From: Limnohabitans sp.
GTDB lineage: Bacteria; Pseudomonadota; Gammaproteobacteria; Burkholderiales; Burkholderiaceae_C
Length of the DNA stretch: 7,140 nucleotides
Direction: 5' to 3'
Assembly: GCA_015657605.1 (NCBI GenBank)
Contig: JACDQO010000472.1
Location: 1-7,140, forward strand
The notes below the pieces were generated by a model. It worked only from the letters and a program-made list of their open reading frames with translations, was not told the origin of the DNA and did no database searches. How positions within the stretch are numbered: position 1 is the first letter of the stretch; each line of letters starts with the position of its first letter. Positions 1 through 6,339 of this stretch are shown piece after piece. The position numbers and the translations under genes were made by a program.

Positions 1-1442
1 CCAAGCTTGGGTGACGTGGTTGAACTTGTTTTTGGCGAAGTCAAATCCACCGACCAAAGCGCGAATGGCGCCGGTTTGCGGCGTCATGGCGATCAAGCCG
101 CCCTCGACTTCGGGCAGTTGGGTGATTTCCCAGTTGCCATTGGCCGCTTGCACGATTCGAATCACGGCACCCTTGCGGATTTGCTTGGCAGATGGGGCTT
201 TGTCCGACAAGCCGGATTGCGCCGGCGTCAGTCCAGCGCCCGTGATGGTGATTTGCTCGCTGTTTTGTCGAACGACCACCACCTTGGTGGGGGACGCCTG
301 CAGCACCACGGCGGACATCACGTCGCCATTGTCCGGGTGGTCTTCCAAGGCGTCATCGATGGCTTCTTCGGCCAGTTTGGGGTCGTTGGGCAGTTGGATG
401 AATTTTTCGGGGCCTCGGTAAACCTGTCGGCGTTCAAAGTCCATCAGACCCTGCCGCAAAGCACGGTAGGCAGCCATTTGCTCGGCCGCTTGCACGGTGG
501 TGTAGACGTTGATGCCGCGTGTGTAGGTCTCTTCGCCGTACTGCGAATAGACCATTTGCCGCACGGTCTCGGCCACAAACTCCGCATGCAAATTTTTTCG
601 GTCGGCCGCTGACCTAAGGCGCAAGGGCTCGGCTTTGGCCACCGCCGCTTGTTTGGCGGTGATGTAGCCGTTTTCTTCCATGCGCTCGATGATGTAGAGC
701 TGGCGCGATCGAGCGCGTTTGGGGTTGACGATGGGGTTGAAGGCCGAGGGCGCTTTGGGCAGGCCCGCCAGCATGGCGCTTCTGCGATGGTGATGTCCTT
801 GAGCGGTTTGCCAAAGTAAGCCTCTGAAGCCGAGGCAAAGCCATACGCCCTGTTGCCCAAGAAGATCTGGTTCATGTAAATCTCCAGAATCTGGTCTTTG
901 GTCAGCAGGTGCTCCAGCTTGTAGGTCAACAAGATTTCATAAATTTTGCGTGTGTAGGTTTTCTCAGACGAGAGGTAAACATTGCGGGCCACCTGCATGG
1001 TGATGGTGGATGCCCTTGGCTTTTGAGGTCGGCCCATGTTGGCGATGCCTGCCCGCAAAATGCCCAAGTAGTCGACGCCACCGTGTTGGTAAAACCGGTT
1101 GTCTTCGATCGACAAAACCGCGTCTTTCATGACTTTGGGAATTTCTTTGATCGGCGTGAGGTTTCGGCGCTCCTCACCGAACTCGCCCATCAACTGGCCG
1201 TCGGCCGTGAACACCCGAAGCGGCAATTTGGGTTTGTAGTTGGCCAGGTCAGAAATATCGGGCAGGTTGGGGTAGGCCATGACCATGGCCACACCCACCA
1301 CCATCAACAGACTGGCCAGACCTGCCGCCAGCAAACCTGCAGCCCAAACAACCACCTTGAAAATCAACGCCACCCAGCCCGAGGAGGCCTCGGCGTTGGA
1401 GCGGTTTTGGGGCGTTGTTGCTGGCTTGTCTTTGGTGGGCAT
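1..1442 (-). CDS. mrcA: Penicillin-binding protein 1A, N-terminal part; frameshifted and cut by window edge
   Basis: Bifunctional peptidoglycan synthase of the inner membrane: a GT51 transglycosylase polymerises lipid II and a C-terminal transpeptidase cross-links it. From the ATG at 1442, a short polar tail is followed by one membrane anchor (about residues 23-56) and then the GT51 domain with EDNRFYQHGG (catalytic Glu about 113), ASTITMQVARN (144-154), and EIYMNQIFLGN (187-197). After Glu221-Ala222 the frame breaks: one base is missing at about 775-777. The following frame (774 to 1) reads on without a stop for 258 codons, beginning MLAGLPKAPSAFNPI, through the linker region typical of proteobacterial PBP1A, and ends at TQAW just before the transpeptidase; the SxxK, SxN and KTG motifs lie outside the window. 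Residues 138-143 (RPQKPR) look like a local frame excursion. A TTG at 1469 is an alternative start; neither has a clear Shine-Dalgarno. It is divergent from pilM, as in many beta- and gammaproteobacteria. Family assignment is certain; whether it is a real pseudogene or a sequencing artefact is open. Confidence 0.93.
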
Positions 1443-1486
1443 AAGGTGTGTGCTGGGGGCAGACTGCAAAGTACAGGCGGCTTCAC

Positions 1487-1492
1487 ATTATA
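1487..1492 (-). promoter_or_regulatory. Probable -10 box of mrcA
   Basis: On the minus strand this reads TATAAT, a perfect sigma-70 -10 hexamer, preceded by a T-run and lying about 45 bases upstream of the mrcA ATG. No good -35 hexamer is visible at 16-18 bp spacing, so the call rests on the -10 match and its position in a short divergent spacer. The surrounding stretch (about 1485-1600) is much more A+T-rich than the flanking genes. Confidence 0.4.
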
Positions 1493-1574
1493 AAAAAGTA
1501 CACGCCTGACACGACCTGTCCATTCAAATAAATGAGTTCTATGGTTTTCAAAAAATAAGAACAAAACCCGTATT

Positions 1575-1619
1575 CATGTTACAAAACATGTCCGGACAGA
1601 CTTTTGAAGACTTCTCAAA
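1575..1619. promoter_or_regulatory. Cluster of short palindromes upstream of pilM
   Basis: Three small dyads follow one another: CATGTT-ACAA-AACATG (1575-1590), TCCGGA (1591-1596), and TTTGA-N7-TCAAA (1603-1619) with GAAG-A-CTTC (1606-1614) inside it. They lie directly before the better pilM ribosome-binding site, so they could be operator half-sites or a structured mRNA leader. Short palindromes arise by chance, and I do not recognise a known regulator's site. No convincing sigma-70 or sigma-54 promoter for pilM could be assigned in 1493-1629. Confidence 0.25.
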
Positions 1620-1623
1620 GGGG
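1617..1623 (+). promoter_or_regulatory. Ribosome-binding site deciding the pilM start
   Basis: AAAGGGG sits six bases before the ATG at 1630. The in-frame ATGs at 1576 and 1588 have no purine-rich stretch before them. The same AAGGGG element, at a spacing of seven, precedes the start of the pilO/pilP gene at 3098, which supports its use here. Confidence 0.5.
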
Positions 1624-1629
1624 CAAGGC

Positions 1630-2379
1630 ATGCAGTTGGCGTCATGGCTTTCGCAACGGTTGCGTACGCGAGCCGTCAAGCAAGCTTGGGGCTTGGCGCC
1701 GGCACAAAAGGGGTGGTTTTTGCTTGGCCTGGGCAAAGAGGCCTCGCCATTCATGGGCGTGCACACAGTTCAGTACTTCCCTGGCGATTTGGAAGATCAA
1801 AGTGTCTTGGGCGTGTCCCATGGATTGCGTCAAAGTGGCGCCTCCCGCGGTGCGTTTCAGGGCCGCCACCGTGTCAACATGGGTTTGCCCATGGCGCAAG
1901 CGGTCAGTGGTATGTTGGCTGTTCCAGTGGGTTGGGAACCATCAGACGGTGAAGCCGAAGTTCAGCTTGAGGCTGCGCGTGCCTTGGGTCTTGAGCCTCA
2001 AGAGGTCAGCTTTGATTGGCAAGCCGACCCACAGTCCGATGGGGTGGTGACGCAATTGCAGTGGGTGGCTTGCGCCCAAAGTGCCATTGAACAATTCAAC
2101 CAGTGCGTGCGCCGTGCAGGCTGGCAGTTGGCCAGTGTGGAGCCTGAGTTGCAGGCTGCCCAAAGAGCGGCTTTTTGTTTGTCTGGAGGCATGTCTGTGT
2201 TGTTGACACGTCCAGCGCAGGACTGGCGATTTGACTTGGCACTGCTCCCGGAGGCCCAGACCAAGGGTGCTGCCATGCTGAACCCTTCGAGCTTTGATGC
2301 AACGCTGCGAGATGCCTTGCAAACTTCAGCAGGACCTCGTTTGGTGGCAGCCGGTTTGGCATTGAAAGCCTGGACATGA
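1630..2379 (+). CDS. pilM: Short PilM-like type IV pilus assembly protein
   Basis: PilM is the cytoplasmic actin-like protein that binds the N-terminal tail of PilN and links the alignment subcomplex to the pilus motor. The product here is 249 residues (267 if the ATG at 1576 is used), against about 350 for usual PilM. Recognisable parts, numbered from 1576, are a beta-rich N-terminal stretch (GWFLLGLGKE, 46-55), a segment VQLEAARALGLEPQEVSFDWQ (129-149) matching the PilM helix-strand that normally reads like VELEAxxYxPYPLEEVxFDxQ, a CAQSAIEQFNQCVRRAGW segment (166-183), and an end PRLVAAGLALKAW typical of PilM C termini. The glycine-rich phosphate-binding parts of the second actin subdomain are not visible. 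Identity is supported mainly by position: divergent from mrcA and overlapping pilN by 4 bp. The start at 1630 is preferred because of its ribosome-binding site and the A+T-rich, palindromic sequence before it. It could equally be called HofM-like. Confidence 0.75.
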   Translation: MQLASWLSQRLRTRAVKQAWGLAPAQKGWFLLGLGKEASPFMGVHTVQYFPGDLEDQSVLGVSHGLRQSGASRGAFQGRHRVNMGLPMAQAVSGMLAVPVGWEPSDGEAEVQLEAARALGLEPQEVSFDWQADPQSDGVVTQLQWVACAQSAIEQFNQCVRRAGWQLASVEPELQAAQRAAFCLSGGMSVLLTRPAQDWRFDLALLPEAQTKGAAMLNPSSFDATLRDALQTSAGPRLVAAGLALKAWT

Positions 2380-3101
2380 GCTTGTCCTGGAATCTGCTCA
2401 ACTACCCGGCGCTCCACCGACAGCGCAGAAGGCGGCACCGCATCACCACCTCATTGGTGGGCTTGGCGGTGGGGGCCTTGATGGCTGGCGCGAGCTTGTT
2501 TGGCTTGGAGAAATCCTTGCAAGGTTTGCGCTTGCAACTCGCCCATCTGCAGTCCCAATGGGGCGAAGCCAGCCAACAATTGAAGCTTGAGCAGCAACAA
2601 GCTGCGGCAAGCGAAAGCAGCCGACAACAAACGCAGCACCTTCGCCAAGTTTTAGAGCAACACCAAGCTTGGATGGCCCTCAACCAAGCCTTTCTGAGCG
2701 AGGCTCAAGACGATTCTTGGCGACTGGCGCGTTTGCAACTGGCGCCTGGAAAATTGGAACTTGGCGGCTGGAGTCGAGACTTTGAGGCTTTGAACGCCTC
2801 TCGGCAGCGGTTGAAGGAGCAATTGCAAGCGGCCTGGCTTGTGTCGCCGGTTCCAGCGACTGCGGCCAAAGTGGCTCCCCATGAGGCCAGGCCTGTGGCC
2901 CCAAGTGCTGTCAAGGGCCCAGCCCCAAGTCCCTCCTCCAACGAACGGGTTCACCAAACCAGCGTTTCCGTCCGAGCGGGTTCAGCGCTGGACAGTTTGA
3001 AAGAAGCTGCTGGGCTTGAATTCGTCTGGGTCAGTCCATGGCCCACCTTCAAGCCGATGGCCGCACCTGCAAAGAGCATGGCCCAAGGGGCCACACCATG
3101 A
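2376..3101 (+). CDS. pilN: PilN-like type IV pilus assembly protein with extended C terminus
   Basis: PilN is a bitopic inner-membrane protein that binds PilM through its cytoplasmic tail and pairs with PilO in the periplasm. Seen here (241 aa): an N-terminal tail with NLL (6-8), the remnant of the INLLPxR PilM-binding motif, then a very basic run RQRRRRHR (15-22), one membrane segment (about 25-43), a Gln-rich coiled coil (about 45-98), and a compact alpha/beta region (about 112-153, SWRLARLQL..GKLELGGWSRDFEALN) matching the ferredoxin-like core of PilN. Beyond this comes a Pro/Ala/Ser-rich linker (about 156-190) and a further segment with SVSVRAGSALDSLKEAAGL (195-213) that usual PilN lacks. 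The start ATG overlaps the pilM stop (ATGA), implying translational coupling. The family assignment rests on architecture and locus more than on strong sequence identity. Confidence 0.8.
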   Translation: MSLSWNLLNYPALHRQRRRRHRITTSLVGLAVGALMAGASLFGLEKSLQGLRLQLAHLQSQWGEASQQLKLEQQQAAASESSRQQTQHLRQVLEQHQAWMALNQAFLSEAQDDSWRLARLQLAPGKLELGGWSRDFEALNASRQRLKEQLQAAWLVSPVPATAAKVAPHEARPVAPSAVKGPAPSPSSNERVHQTSVSVRAGSALDSLKEAAGLEFVWVSPWPTFKPMAAPAKSMAQGATP

Positions 3102-4141
3102 AGACGCGCTTGGGGTTGAAGGCCCGATGGATCTCTTGGAATGCGGGTGATCCAGACTGGGGCATTCGTTTTCAGGCGCACTGGCGCTGGTGGGCTCGGC
3201 GTTGGGGGTTCGCTGTGACGGCTTGTGTGCTGGCCTGGGTCTTGGGCATGTGGCTGTATGCGCCAACTTGGCAAGCGCATGCGCAACTCAAAAGCGAAGT
3301 GCAGGGTTTGCAGGCCCAATTGGCAGCAGTGCCAGCCCCGCGTTCCAAGGCCAGTGGCCCCTTGATGTCCGATGAGGTCCATCGCTTGCCAAGCTTGGAC
3401 CAGCAAGAACAAGTGTGGGCCCATTTGCGAAACACCTTGGCCCAACACCAGGTCAAGCTCATGCTCATGCAGCCGGTGAGCGAGGTGGGGAGTGCGCCTT
3501 TGCCAAGTCAAGCGATGTCCTTGCGCTTGCAGGCCCGCTATGAAAACTGGGCGGGTGCCTGGGCCTCGTTGGTCCGCATGGGGCCAGTCTGGTCGATGGA
3601 CCGTTTGCGGGTGGTGCCCAGCGCCGACAAGACAAGCGTGGACATTGAAGTGGTGTGGCAAGCCTGGTTCAACCCTGGCATGGCTGGCAGCATCCCGCAT
3701 AACGCGGTGTTTTCAGGGGGATTACCTGCCGCACCTTCGGCACCGTTGACCAAGCATCTGGCATCGGTTTTTGACATGCCTTTTTCGATGACAGCCCCAC
3801 TGGAGCGAGAGGCCCCAACGGTGGTGACGTCGTCCACAGGGGCGGCCGTGGGGGTGTTGCCTGAGTCCACAGCGCTTGCTGATGCCCCGCCCAAAGAACC
3901 CTTGTTTTTGAGCGAGCCGGAGCGCTGGCCCATGTTGCCCTTACGCGTGATCGGTGTTTGGCGTCAGGGCAATCAGGCAGAAGCTGTCGTGGCCAACGCC
4001 GTGCATTGGTTTCGCACGCAAGAGGGGCGACAAATCAGCCTGGAAGGCCACAGAGTCTGGCGCATCGGGCGTGATGACATCCACGTGCGAGATCCAGCAG
4101 GTCGCGTGCAAACCTTTCAGATGGAGGCAAGGGCACCATGA
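3098..4141 (+). CDS. PilO-PilP fusion protein of the type IV pilus alignment subcomplex
   Basis: One continuous frame of 347 aa appears to carry two proteins that are normally separate. The PilO part has a Trp-rich basic cytoplasmic tail (WRWWARRW, 29-36), a membrane segment (about 36-54), a short coiled coil (about 56-80), and a ferredoxin-like domain (about 100-192) with the PilO pattern RYENWAGAWASLVRMGPVWSMDRLRV. A Pro/Ala/Thr-rich linker follows (about 195-270). The C-terminal part (about 276-343) matches the PilP beta domain: WPMLPLRVIGVW, a strand pair around EAVVANAVHWFRTQEGRQISL, then HRVWRIGRDDIHVRDPAGRV; compare the PilP pattern YPLDSLRMVG...VGxYLGxNxGxIxxIxxxxI. PilP is usually a lipoprotein binding PilN/PilO and the N0 domain of PilQ; here there is no second signal peptide or lipobox Cys, so the domain would be tethered by the PilO membrane anchor. 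The ATG at 3098 is chosen for its AAGGGG site and ATGA overlap with pilN. It overlaps pilQ by 4 bp. Confidence 0.85.
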   Translation: MKTRLGLKARWISWNAGDPDWGIRFQAHWRWWARRWGFAVTACVLAWVLGMWLYAPTWQAHAQLKSEVQGLQAQLAAVPAPRSKASGPLMSDEVHRLPSLDQQEQVWAHLRNTLAQHQVKLMLMQPVSEVGSAPLPSQAMSLRLQARYENWAGAWASLVRMGPVWSMDRLRVVPSADKTSVDIEVVWQAWFNPGMAGSIPHNAVFSGGLPAAPSAPLTKHLASVFDMPFSMTAPLEREAPTVVTSSTGAAVGVLPESTALADAPPKEPLFLSEPERWPMLPLRVIGVWRQGNQAEAVVANAVHWFRTQEGRQISLEGHRVWRIGRDDIHVRDPAGRVQTFQMEARAP

Positions 4142-5622
4142 AAATCACCCAACCACGGGGTCGTCAGGGCAGGCGGTGTTGGGCTTTGCTGCCCTGGCTG
4201 GCGTGTGCCAACCCCGGTGGGCTTTTGGCACAAACGGCCGCACCCACCGCGCCCTCCGCATCCCCAGTGACCTCATTGGCAGCTGTTTCTGCAGTTGCTG
4301 CCTCGACCGACCCCAACTTGCCCAAGGCCGATCAGGTCATCAGCTTGAATTTTCAGGATGTGCCCCTCAAAACCTTGTTGCAGGTGTTCGCCGATTTTTC
4401 GGGCCTGAACCTGGTGGCTGCAGAGGGCGTGGGGGGGCAAGTGACTGTTCGCGTGACCGATGTGCCTTGGCCCCAAGCCTTGAACATCGTGCTGCAGGCC
4501 AAGGGCTTGGCTTACCGTCTGGATGGCCGGGTGCTGTGGGTGGCGCCCCAAGACGAATGGGCCACCCGGGAAAGAAAGCAACTCGAATCCCGCTCGGCTC
4601 TGGAGGCCGTCAGTCCCTTGCACATTTTGCCTGTCCGACTCAAGCACGCGCGGGCCGGAGATTTGGCTCAACGCTTGCAAGGTGGTGCGCCCGGTGGCGG
4701 GGTCAGTGGCATAGCAGGCCGCATGTTGAGCGCTCGTGGCAGTGTGTTGTTTGACCCGCGCACCAACCAATTGTTCGTGTCCGATGTGCCCTCGCGTTTG
4801 GTGCATGTGGAGGCCTTGATTCAGCGCTTGGATGTGCCGATTCGGCAGGTCATGATCGAGGCCCGCATCGTCGAGGCGGAACGGCAATTTGGCGAATCTT
4901 TGGGTGTGCGTTTGGGTGCCGGGTTGGCCATGCCTTTGCAAGTCAATGGCAGCAGCAACACTTTGGCGCTGGGTGCGACCAATGCGGTGGTCGGGCCTGG
5001 CGTGGTCACGGGCAATCAGGTCAGGTTGCCGGCAGGCAATGCGGGTCAAACCCTTCAAACGCCGTCCACTTTTGCCGTGTCCTTGTTCAATGCGGCGGCA
5101 GACCGTTTCATCAATGTCGAAATCTCGGCTCTGGAAGCCGATGGGCGTGGCAAGGTGGTCTCGCGCCCTCGGGTTGTGACGGCGGATCAGACCAAAGCCT
5201 TGATAGAACAAGGCACCGAGTTGCCTTATCAAACGGCTTCGGCCAGTGGCGCCACATCGATCACGTTTCGCAAAGCCAACTTGAAGCTGGAGGTCACGCC
5301 GCAAATCACCCCAGACGGTTCGGTGGTGTTGGATGTGGATGTCAACCGCGACAGCGTGGGCCAGATCACCCCGGCGGGCTTTGCCATCAACACCAAGCAC
5401 GTCAAAACGCAGGTCAGGGTGGAGGATGGAGGCACGGTGGTGTTGGGCGGCATTTACGAAGAGACCGATCGGGACAACGAGGCCAGGGTGCCCGGCTTGG
5501 GCCGTGTGCCGGGCCTGGGTTGGTTGTTCAAAAATCGCGACCGTGCGCATCGCAACAGCGAGTTGCTGATTTTTTTGACGCCCCGTGTGATGGCCGATGC
5601 CCCGGTGGCAGCTGTACCCTGA
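4138..5622 (+). CDS. pilQ: PilQ-type secretin, short form without AMIN domains
   Basis: Outer-membrane secretin that forms the channel for the type IV pilus or for DNA uptake. The 494-aa product has a basic N terminus and hydrophobic stretch ending near LLAQ-TAA (29-35), a plausible signal peptide; a low-complexity Ala/Pro/Ser segment (33-60); an STN/N0 domain (about 67-127, VISLNFQDVPLKTLLQVFADFSG); an N1-type domain (about 160-232, ILPVRLKHARAGDLAQRL to LIQRLDVP); and the secretin barrel (about 237-483) with VMIEARIVEAERQFGESLGV, KVVSRPRVVTADQTKALIEQG, LEVTPQITPDG, GGTVVLGGIY and VPGLGRVPGLGWLF, ending in LLIFLTPRV. PilQ of relatives is commonly 700 aa or more because of N-terminal AMIN domains that bind peptidoglycan; none is seen here, which makes it resemble HofQ or ComE. 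A GGAGG ten bases before the ATG and the 4-bp overlap with the preceding gene support the start. Family assignment is certain. Confidence 0.95.
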   Translation: MKITQPRGRQGRRCWALLPWLACANPGGLLAQTAAPTAPSASPVTSLAAVSAVAASTDPNLPKADQVISLNFQDVPLKTLLQVFADFSGLNLVAAEGVGGQVTVRVTDVPWPQALNIVLQAKGLAYRLDGRVLWVAPQDEWATRERKQLESRSALEAVSPLHILPVRLKHARAGDLAQRLQGGAPGGGVSGIAGRMLSARGSVLFDPRTNQLFVSDVPSRLVHVEALIQRLDVPIRQVMIEARIVEAERQFGESLGVRLGAGLAMPLQVNGSSNTLALGATNAVVGPGVVTGNQVRLPAGNAGQTLQTPSTFAVSLFNAAADRFINVEISALEADGRGKVVSRPRVVTADQTKALIEQGTELPYQTASASGATSITFRKANLKLEVTPQITPDGSVVLDVDVNRDSVGQITPAGFAINTKHVKTQVRVEDGGTVVLGGIYEETDRDNEARVPGLGRVPGLGWLFKNRDRAHRNSELLIFLTPRVMADAPVAAVP

Positions 5623-5664
5623 CGGGTGCCTGAGTTTCTCAATTGTTCTGACCTTCAGTGGCCT

Positions 5665-5682
5665 GACCCTTGGCAAAGGGTC
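5665..5682. other. Perfect 7-bp hairpin after pilQ
   Basis: GACCCTT, a four-base loop GGCA, and AAGGGTC form a perfect stem 43 bases after the pilQ stop. No T-run follows, so it is not a standard Rho-independent terminator; it could protect the 3' end of the pil transcript or be a dyad-symmetric binding site. Confidence 0.35.
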
Positions 5683-5702
5683 GAATACACTTCATTGACT
5701 GG

Positions 5703-5731
5703 TGGGCAAAATTGGCCCATCGGGCTTTTTT
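5703..5731 (+). terminator. Candidate terminator or attenuator in the aroK leader
   Basis: GCCC-ATC-GGGC (5715-5725) followed by six T (5726-5731) looks like a small Rho-independent terminator, though the stem is only four G-C pairs plus one G-U. The upstream TGGGC (5703-5707) can instead pair with GCCCA (5715-5719), using the same left arm and so excluding the terminator fold. It lies only 15 bases before the aroK start. It may simply end pil transcripts, or it may tune read-through from the pil operon into aroK. Confidence 0.35.
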
Positions 5732-5746
5732 ATCCAGAGATTTCAC

Positions 5747-6325
5747 GTGCGCATCATCTTTGTGGGCCTTCCGGGCTCGGGAAAAACCACCATTGGCAGG
5801 CAATTGGCCCGCCGCTTGGGCGTGCCCTTTGTGGATTCTGACCATGTGATCGAGCACCGCTTGGGATGCACGATTCGAGAGTTTTTTGCGCGAGAGGGAG
5901 AAGATCGTTTCCGCGATATCGAGCAACAGGTGCTGGACGACCTGAGTCGCACACACCAAGGCGTGATCGCCACTGGCGGAGGCGCTGTTTTGCGCGAGGT
6001 CAACCGCCAGCATCTGCATGAACGGGGTCAGGTGATTTACCTCCGATCCACTCCAGAAGACGTGTTTCGCCGTGTGCGCCATGACCATGCGCGGCCTTTG
6101 TTGCAGGTCGACGATCCGCTCAAGCGCCTGCGAGACTTGTACGACATCCGGGATCCGCTGTACCGCCAGGTCGCCCACTTTGTCATCGAGACCGGACGAC
6201 CTTCGGTGGCCACCTTGGTCAACATGATCGTGATGCAGTTGGAGTTGGCAGGCCATTTGACAGCGAATGCGCCCGCCATGCACCCAGACCTTGCCCCCCC
6301 TCTGGCCCCCAACGCTGGCCCATAA
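5747..6325 (+). CDS. aroK: Shikimate kinase
   Basis: Cytoplasmic enzyme that phosphorylates shikimate with ATP to shikimate 3-phosphate in the aromatic amino acid pathway. The 192-aa protein has the Walker A loop GLPGSGKT (7-14), the shikimate-binding DSD (30-32), FR in GEDRFRDIE (51-59, Arg56), the GGG motif (77-79), the lid with ARPLL (Arg116), and DPLYR (136-140, Arg140), all intact. The GTG at 5747 is chosen because the conserved strand RIIFVGLPG starts at once after it; the in-frame GTG at 5702 would put the T-run hairpin inside the coding region. The ribosome-binding site is weak (CAGAGA). The last 20 or so residues are Pro/Ala-rich and beyond the usual kinase fold. It lies 124 bp after pilQ and 42 bp before aroB, the usual order in beta- and gammaproteobacteria. 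Confidence 0.95.
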   Translation: MRIIFVGLPGSGKTTIGRQLARRLGVPFVDSDHVIEHRLGCTIREFFAREGEDRFRDIEQQVLDDLSRTHQGVIATGGGAVLREVNRQHLHERGQVIYLRSTPEDVFRRVRHDHARPLLQVDDPLKRLRDLYDIRDPLYRQVAHFVIETGRPSVATLVNMIVMQLELAGHLTANAPAMHPDLAPPLAPNAGP

Positions 6326-6339
6326 GTCCCCTGCCCTCC

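Noticed and set aside
7..612. 201-codon plus-strand open frame opposite mrcA
   Set aside because: The minus strand here encodes conserved PBP1A sequence throughout (the post-frameshift half), so this frame is a shadow.
1576..1629. Longer pilM N terminus from the ATG at 1576
   Set aside because: There is no ribosome-binding site, the sequence is A+T-rich and full of palindromes, and AAAGGGG precedes the ATG at 1630; kept only as an alternative.
3038..3097. Earlier in-frame ATG for the PilO-P gene
   Set aside because: It would overlap pilN by more than 60 bases; the ATG at 3098 has AAGGGG and the same ATGA overlap as the neighbouring genes.
2663..3398. CCAAGCTTGG palindrome at 1, 2663 and 3389 as a possible DNA-uptake or binding motif
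   Set aside because: The copies lie in coding sequence and are explained by common codons (CAA GCT TGG for QAW, and a shifted LPSLD); three copies are too few to claim an uptake sequence.
2951..3700. 249-codon minus-strand open frame across pilN and pilO/P
   Set aside because: It is antisense to two overlapping pilus genes and has no domain or start signal.
3098..4141. The idea that the PilO-PilP fusion is an artefact of a lost stop codon or an indel
   Set aside because: The linker has no remnant lipobox, start or ribosome-binding site for a separate pilP in any frame, and the amino acid composition stays coherent across the junction, so a genuine fusion is favoured.
4273..5676. 467-codon open frame on the minus strand, antisense to pilQ
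   Set aside because: It is the mirror of a well-conserved secretin gene in G+C-rich DNA; the product is His/Arg/Gln-rich without domains and has no ribosome-binding site.
5702..5746. Upstream GTG start for aroK
   Set aside because: It would translate through the T-run hairpin and add 15 residues before the conserved first strand of shikimate kinase.
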